Shown one piece after another: positions 5,105 through 8,429 of a stretch of DNA of 8,429 bases. Source of the DNA: Nitrososphaerota archaeon (GTDB lineage Archaea > Thermoproteota > Nitrososphaeria > Nitrososphaerales > Gagatemarchaeaceae). The notes under the pieces are model-generated. The model was not told the DNA's origin. It saw nothing but the letters and a program-made list of their open reading frames with translations, and searched no databases. The position numbers and the translations under genes were made by a program. Location of the stretch: positions 1 to 8,429 of the forward strand of contig JACQFO010000127.1 in the NCBI GenBank assembly GCA_016200025.1, read 5' to 3'. Each line of letters begins with the position of its first letter. Position 1 is the stretch's first letter.

Positions 5105-6050
5105 GGGCGGCGAGCTCTCGCTTCCCCAGCAGCAGGGTGCAGAGTAGCGCCTTGGTCGTGTGGAGTCTGTTCTCGGCCTCGTCGAAGACGACTGAGTTGG
5201 GCCCGTCTATCACCTCGGCGGTCACCTCCTCGCCCCTGTGGGCCGGGAGGCAGTGCTGGAAGATCGCACCCTTCTTCGCCTTGGACATTAGCCCGCTGCC
5301 CACCTGGAACCTGGGGAGAAAGACCTTCCTTCTCGCCGCGGCCTTGGCCTCCAGGCCCATGGAGACGAAGGTGTCGGTCAAGACGCAGTCGGCTCCGCGC
5401 ACTGCCTCCTCGGGGTCGTTGGTGACTTCGACCTCGGCGCCGGTGGAGGAGGAGATGCGGGAGGCCAACCTTAGCGCTGGCTTCGCTGGCTCGTAGCCGG
5501 CCGGGGTCGCTGCGACAAATCTGATTCCCGAGAGGGCCGCGCCGATTGTCCAGGAGTTGCACACATTGTCGCCGTCGCCGACCCAGGCGACCTTGAGCCC
5601 CTTGAGCGGGCCCCTGTGCTCCCGGAGGGTGAGGAGGTCGGCGAGGACCTGGACGGGGTGATAGAGGTCGCTGAGGCAGTTGATGACTGGAACGTCGGCG
5701 GACTTGGCGAGGCGCTCAAGTTGGCCGTGCTCGTTGACCCTTGCCATGATGCAGTGGACGTATCTGGACAGCACCCTACCGGTGTCCTCGACGGTCTCCC
5801 CGCGGCCCAGCTGGAGTTCGGAAGAGCTGAGACTGATGGGGTTGCCGCCGAGCTCGGTCGTCGCGACATGGAAGCTGACCCTGGTGCGGGTGCTTGGCTT
5901 CTCGAAAATCATGGCCACGCTGCGGCCCGCCAGGGCGCGGTCACCTAGGCCCCGTTTCCTGCCTCGTTTCATGCGAGAAGCCAGATTGAGCAAGGATTCG
6001 AGTTCTGATGGGGCGAGCTCGGCGAGCGTCAGGAAGTCTGTTCCCTTCAT
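5094..6050 (-). CDS. argF: ornithine carbamoyltransferase
   Basis: This 318-residue cytosolic enzyme transfers the carbamoyl group of carbamoyl phosphate to ornithine, giving citrulline in arginine synthesis. The carbamoyl-phosphate site is seen in STRTR (53-57), R104 in the CIMAR segment, HPVQ (131-134) and HCLPA (266-270). The ornithine loop is seen in DTFVSMG (226-232), where the SMG motif argues for ornithine over putrescine or aspartate as acceptor. The segment GDGDNVCNSW (158-167) matches the substrate-binding Asn region. Length is typical and all key residues are present. Start ATG 6048-6050 begins MKGTDFLTLAEL, as the family does. It stands alone with no other arg genes nearby. It is convergent with dtdA (11-base overlap) and divergent from the amidohydrolase gene across a 56-base gap. 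Confidence 0.95.
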   Translation of the reverse strand: MKGTDFLTLAELAPSELESLLNLASRMKRGRKRGLGDRALAGRSVAMIFEKPSTRTRVSFHVATTELGGNPISLSSSELQLGRGETVEDTGRVLSRYVHCIMARVNEHGQLERLAKSADVPVINCLSDLYHPVQVLADLLTLREHRGPLKGLKVAWVGDGDNVCNSWTIGAALSGIRFVAATPAGYEPAKPALRLASRISSSTGAEVEVTNDPEEAVRGADCVLTDTFVSMGLEAKAAARRKVFLPRFQVGSGLMSKAKKGAIFQHCLPAHRGEEVTAEVIDGPNSVVFDEAENRLHTTKALLCTLLLGKRELAALRP

Positions 6051-6106
6051 TGGTGCCCACGGAGCCCCGGTGCCCTCAGGGATAAGAATGAGAGGAAGGA
6101 TCAGGG
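6051..6106. promoter_or_regulatory. shared intergenic region between argF and amidohydrolase gene
   Basis: Only 56 bases separate two divergent starts. On the minus strand ATTCTTATC (6089-6081) is a weak TATA-like element about 35 bases ahead of argF. On plus, GAGGAAGGATC (6091-6101) is a Shine-Dalgarno-like stretch before ATG 6107. The plus-strand TATA box is not clear. The elements overlap, so the two genes may be regulated together or exclude each other. Confidence 0.35.
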
Positions 6107-6895
6107 ATGGTCAGAAGCACGATGAAGGTCACAGTTACGGAGATGAGCGACGACAGGGAGGCGTTCGCGAGGGAGTGGGGAGCCCTCGCAGAGCATGTGA
6201 GGACAGAGTCGAGCAACCTGGTGCTCCTGCCTGAGATGCCGTTCTATGGATGGTTCTGCTCGGAACCTGAATTCGACGAAGCGGTCTGGCGGGAGGCTGT
6301 CGAAGAGCACAGGAGGTGGGTGGGCCGCCTGTCCGATCTCGGGGCCCCGGTGGTGCTTGGGTCCAGCCCTGTCGAGGTTGGCGGGCGGAGGGTCAACGAA
6401 GCGTTTGTCTTGACCAGAGAGGCCGGAGCGAGAGGAGCCCATGTTAAGGGCTACCTCCCCGACGAAGCTGGGTTCTTTGAAGCGAGGTGGTACCAGAGAG
6501 GAGACAGGGTCTTCCAGCCTTTCGAGGAGGATGGGCTGAAGATGTGGTTCATGGTTTGCAGTGACCTGTGGTCGATGGCGAACGCGCGGGGGTACGGGAA
6601 GAAGGGCGTCCAGGTTATCGCTGTGCCGAGGGCGACAGGGAGAGTCAGTGTGGAAAAGTGGCTCGCAGCTGGGAGGGTCGCTGCTGTCATCTCGGGGGCC
6701 TTCTGCCTTTCTTCGAACCGGACGGGAAAGAGGGGGGAGGCGGAGTTCGGGGGCGTCGGGTGGGTTGTGGGGCCCGACGGACAGGTCCTCGGGACGACGT
6801 CGAAGGACAAGCCCTTCGTGACCGTCGAAGTCGACCCGGATGAGGCGGTGAGGGCCAAGAGAACCCATCCAAGGGACTCGCTGGAGCCGGACTGA
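6107..6895 (+). CDS. carbon-nitrogen hydrolase (nitrilase superfamily)
   Basis: This 262-residue enzyme hydrolyses a non-peptide C-N bond (amide, carbamoyl or nitrile) through a Glu-Lys-Cys triad. E43 lies in LVLLPEMPFYGW, K114 in AHVKGYLPDE and C151 in FMVCSDLW. E126 in FFEARWYQRGD matches the helper glutamate region. The fold is complete in one domain, cytosolic, and near the usual length of about 260-280. ATG 6107 has GGAAGG shortly upstream; ATG 6122 (MKVTVTE) is an equally plausible start nearer the first strand. The substrate cannot be read from sequence. N-carbamoyl compounds, such as those handled by N-carbamoylputrescine amidase or beta-ureidopropionase, are suggested only by the divergent argF neighbour. 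Its stop lies 4 bases from the convergent ftsY stop. Confidence 0.85.
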   Translation: MVRSTMKVTVTEMSDDREAFAREWGALAEHVRTESSNLVLLPEMPFYGWFCSEPEFDEAVWREAVEEHRRWVGRLSDLGAPVVLGSSPVEVGGRRVNEAFVLTREAGARGAHVKGYLPDEAGFFEARWYQRGDRVFQPFEEDGLKMWFMVCSDLWSMANARGYGKKGVQVIAVPRATGRVSVEKWLAAGRVAAVISGAFCLSSNRTGKRGEAEFGGVGWVVGPDGQVLGTTSKDKPFVTVEVDPDEAVRAKRTHPRDSLEPD

Positions 6896-6899
6896 GCAA

Positions 6900-7805
6900 T
6901 CACTTCAGAAGCGAAGAGAGGAACTTCTTGCTGTCGAAGGCCTCAAGGTCGTCATACCCTTGGCCCGTCCCTAGGAAGAGCACGGGTTTCCCCGTGGAGT
7001 AGACGATCGACAGTGCGGCCCCGCCCCTCACGTCCGCGTCGGCCTTGGTCAGAATGGCGCCGTCGAAGCCGACATGCTGGTTGAAGAGCTCGGCCTGGGA
7101 GACCGCGTCGTTGCCGGTGAGCGCGTCGGCGATGAACATCTTGAAGTCGGGCTTGACTACCCTGACTATCTTCGCCATCTCTTCCATGAGGTTCTGGTTG
7201 GTCTGCATCCTTCCGGCAGAGTCGATGAGCAGGCAGTCGACGTGGTGGGCCTTGGCGTAGAGGAGGCCGTCGCGCCCCACTGCAGCCGGGTCAGCACCGT
7301 AGCGCTGGGAGACGGTCTTGACGGAGAGCCTGTCTGCGTGCTCGGTGAGCTGCTCTATTGCTCCGGGCCTGTGGGTATCCCCGGCGGCGCAGACGACGGT
7401 GACGCCGTTCTTTTTCAGGAAGCTGGCGACCTTTGCTATGGTCGTGGTCTTCCCGACCCCGTTGATCCCGAGGAAGAGGACGGAGTAGGGCTCGCCGGTC
7501 TTCTTCTTCTCCCTGATGTTCTGCAGCAGGTCAACTGCCCCGGCCTTTGCGAATGCTGACTCGAGGGCTATGGCGAGCCTCTCTCCTACCACCTCGGACG
7601 CGTCGGTCGAGCGGTCCACCTTGGTCCCCAGCAGGCTCTTCTCGACCTCGTGGGTGAGGGCCTCGGCCACCGACTGGGCAACGTCGCTTTCGATGAGGGA
7701 GAGCTGGAAATTGAAGACGACTTCGTCGAGCTGGGCGTCCGTCAGGTGCTTTTCGCGGACTGCGCTGGTGACAGCGGAGAAGGCCTGCTTCAGCCTTTCG
7801 AACAT
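6900..7805 (-). CDS. ftsY: signal recognition particle receptor FtsY
   Basis: This 301-residue SRP-type GTPase receives ribosome-nascent-chain-SRP complexes at the membrane and hands them to SecYE. The helical N domain covers about 1-95 and the G domain about 105-300. GTPase motifs: P-loop GINGVGKT (113-120), DTHRPGA (143-149), DSAGR (195-199, where most relatives have DTAGR), TKADADVRGGAA (253-264) and the closing FLGTGQGYDDLEAF (277-290). There is no long acidic N-terminal A domain, as is common for short archaeal FtsY, so membrane contact probably uses the first amphipathic helix (MFERLKQAFSAV). It starts 6 bases after the pfdA stop, with GGAG shortly upstream, and is likely co-transcribed with pfdA. 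Its usual downstream neighbour, secE, is about 2.7 kb away here. Confidence 0.96.
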   Translation of the reverse strand: MFERLKQAFSAVTSAVREKHLTDAQLDEVVFNFQLSLIESDVAQSVAEALTHEVEKSLLGTKVDRSTDASEVVGERLAIALESAFAKAGAVDLLQNIREKKKTGEPYSVLFLGINGVGKTTTIAKVASFLKKNGVTVVCAAGDTHRPGAIEQLTEHADRLSVKTVSQRYGADPAAVGRDGLLYAKAHHVDCLLIDSAGRMQTNQNLMEEMAKIVRVVKPDFKMFIADALTGNDAVSQAELFNQHVGFDGAILTKADADVRGGAALSIVYSTGKPVLFLGTGQGYDDLEAFDSKKFLSSLLK

Positions 7806-7811
7806 GAGAGG

Positions 7812-8243
7812 CTACTCCTGGTTCTGGCGGGCGAGTACGTTGTTGAGGACCTGCCTGTCGGAGTTGAGCCGCTCTGCAATTTCGTTCCTCTGGCCGACGA
7901 TCGAGATAATCGTCTTTTCGACGTCTCTTGTCCGTCCCTCGACGAGGGCCAGGGCCTCGTCCTTGGGCTTTTCGACCACGACGCCCGACCCTATGCTGAC
8001 CAGGACCCTGTCGGTCTTGGGAGGGGGGGACCTCAGCATAGCTCCGCCTCCTATCTGAACTAGGACCTCGTCCGAGGGCGAGTCCCCCAGGCCCTTGATG
8101 GCGTCGAGGGCGGCGCGGCTTTCAATGAGGGCGCGCTCGAGGAGGTTCTGGCGGGCGGTCAGCTCGTTGTAGGTCCCTTCGAGGACGCGGACCTCGACGA
8201 GGAGGGCGTTGACTGCTTCTTCTTCAGTGGGCTGTTTGCTCAT
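7812..8243 (-). CDS. pfdA: prefoldin alpha subunit
   Basis: This 143-residue subunit of the archaeal prefoldin hexamer (two alpha, four beta) captures unfolded proteins and passes them to the group II chaperonin (thermosome). The N-terminal coiled-coil helix spans about 5-52. The beta-hairpin region that builds the hexamer core spans about 58-92 (VQIGGGAMLRSPPPKTDRVL, then SIGSGVVVEK). The C-terminal coiled-coil helix spans about 95-141. The IGGGAML and IGSGVVVEK strands are typical of alpha subunits. Start ATG 8241-8243 gives a normal length; no strong Shine-Dalgarno sequence is visible. It lies 19 bases after aIF6 and 6 bases before ftsY, as in many archaeal genomes, except that the LX ribosomal protein often found between aIF6 and pfdA is missing. 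Confidence 0.95.
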   Translation of the reverse strand: MSKQPTEEEAVNALLVEVRVLEGTYNELTARQNLLERALIESRAALDAIKGLGDSPSDEVLVQIGGGAMLRSPPPKTDRVLVSIGSGVVVEKPKDEALALVEGRTRDVEKTIISIVGQRNEIAERLNSDRQVLNNVLARQNQE

Positions 8244-8262
8244 GAGAAAGAACCGGCTGATT

Positions 8263-8429
8263 TCAAACGCTCAGTGCCCGCGTTATAAAGACAAGCTCGG
8301 GTCCGGTCGTCTGGCTGCAGACGACTGCGTTCTTGGAATTAGCCACGATCCCGGAGGCGACGTAGGGGACACCCCGGTTGACGGACGTGGGGTAGGCGTC
8401 GACCCAGAGGAGGTTGCCGAGCCTTCCCA
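8263..8429 (-). CDS. eif6: translation initiation factor aIF6, C-terminal end (runs off window)
   Basis: Only the last 54 codons plus the stop are present; the start lies beyond the right edge. The peptide contains SVNRGVPYVASGIVANSKNA followed by QTTGPELVFITRALSV and the stop. This is the closing pseudo-repeat of aIF6/eIF6, with the characteristic VNRG, SGxVAN and TTGPEL motifs. aIF6 is a five-bladed propeller that binds the large subunit next to L14 and L24 and blocks premature joining with the small subunit. The stop TGA is at 8263-8265. pfdA begins 19 bases further on, consistent with an operon. It is a window-edge truncation, not a broken gene. Confidence 0.9.
   Translation of the reverse strand, partial: GRLGNLLWVDAYPTSVNRGVPYVASGIVANSKNAVVCSQTTGPELVFITRALSV
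8282..8289 (-). promoter_or_regulatory. candidate internal TATA box for pfdA-ftsY within aIF6
   Basis: On the minus strand TTTATAAC falls inside the aIF6 coding sequence (codons for F-I-T near its end), with its centre about 42 bases ahead of the pfdA ATG. Usual spacing predicts a start near 8260, just past the aIF6 stop, and a leader of about 16 bases. The match to the consensus is good, but coding sequence can produce it by chance. Confidence 0.4.

Noticed and set aside
1..8429. CRISPR arrays, tRNA or rRNA genes, insertion sequences
   Set aside because: No regularly spaced repeats, tRNA-like T-loop or anticodon arms, transposase or integrase sequences, or terminal inverted repeats were found on either strand.

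Overview
This is a compact archaeal chromosomal window, a little under 8.5 kb. It carries most of a conserved archaeal translation/secretion gene cluster. Read on the minus strand from right to left, the genes are: aIF6 (3' end only), prefoldin alpha, FtsY, [interruption], SecE, NusG/Spt5, L11, L1, L10. The stalk protein L12 follows, but on the opposite strand. The archaeal assignment rests on several points. L12 is of P1 type, L10 is of P0 type, and SecE is a single-helix Sec61-gamma-like protein. An archaeal/plant-type D-aminoacyl-tRNA deacylase (DtdA) is present. TATA-like boxes lie about 30-45 bases ahead of several starts, with very short leaders. High GC outside the left end, a short L10 without an acidic tail, and no LX (L18a) gene between aIF6 and prefoldin hint at a TACK-type, perhaps Nitrososphaeria/Thaumarchaeota-like, lineage. 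That placement is inference only.

Left end (1 to about 1010, plus strand). Three small overlapping genes have visibly lower GC than the rest. They encode a ribbon-helix-helix-like protein, a 194-residue protein with a possible winged helix and a C-terminal coiled coil, and a four-cysteine zinc-ribbon protein. None has a recognised function. The zinc-ribbon frame has no stop of its own: it runs through the L12 promoter and ends out of frame inside L12. An imperfect direct repeat (957-1003) and a TATA box lie in this junction.

Centre-left (1065-4197). L12 on plus converges on the minus-strand block secE-nusG-L11-L1-L10. This block is tightly packed (gaps of 50, 7, 92 and 1 bases), with candidate promoters ahead of secE, nusG and L1. 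L12 sits in its usual place next to L10 but is reversed, so it must be transcribed separately from its own promoter.

Centre-right (4286-6895). Three genes separate secE from ftsY, which are neighbours in many archaea: dtdA (plus), argF (minus, its 3' end overlapping dtdA by 11 bases) and a nitrilase-superfamily amidohydrolase (plus, divergent from argF). They link translation quality control with arginine or carbamoyl metabolism only by position.

Right end (6900-8429, minus). ftsY, pfdA and the C-terminal 54 residues of aIF6 run as a likely operon, with a possible promoter for pfdA-ftsY inside the end of the aIF6 coding sequence. No RNA genes, CRISPR arrays, insertion sequences or transposases were found, and no gene-free stretch exceeds 300 bases.
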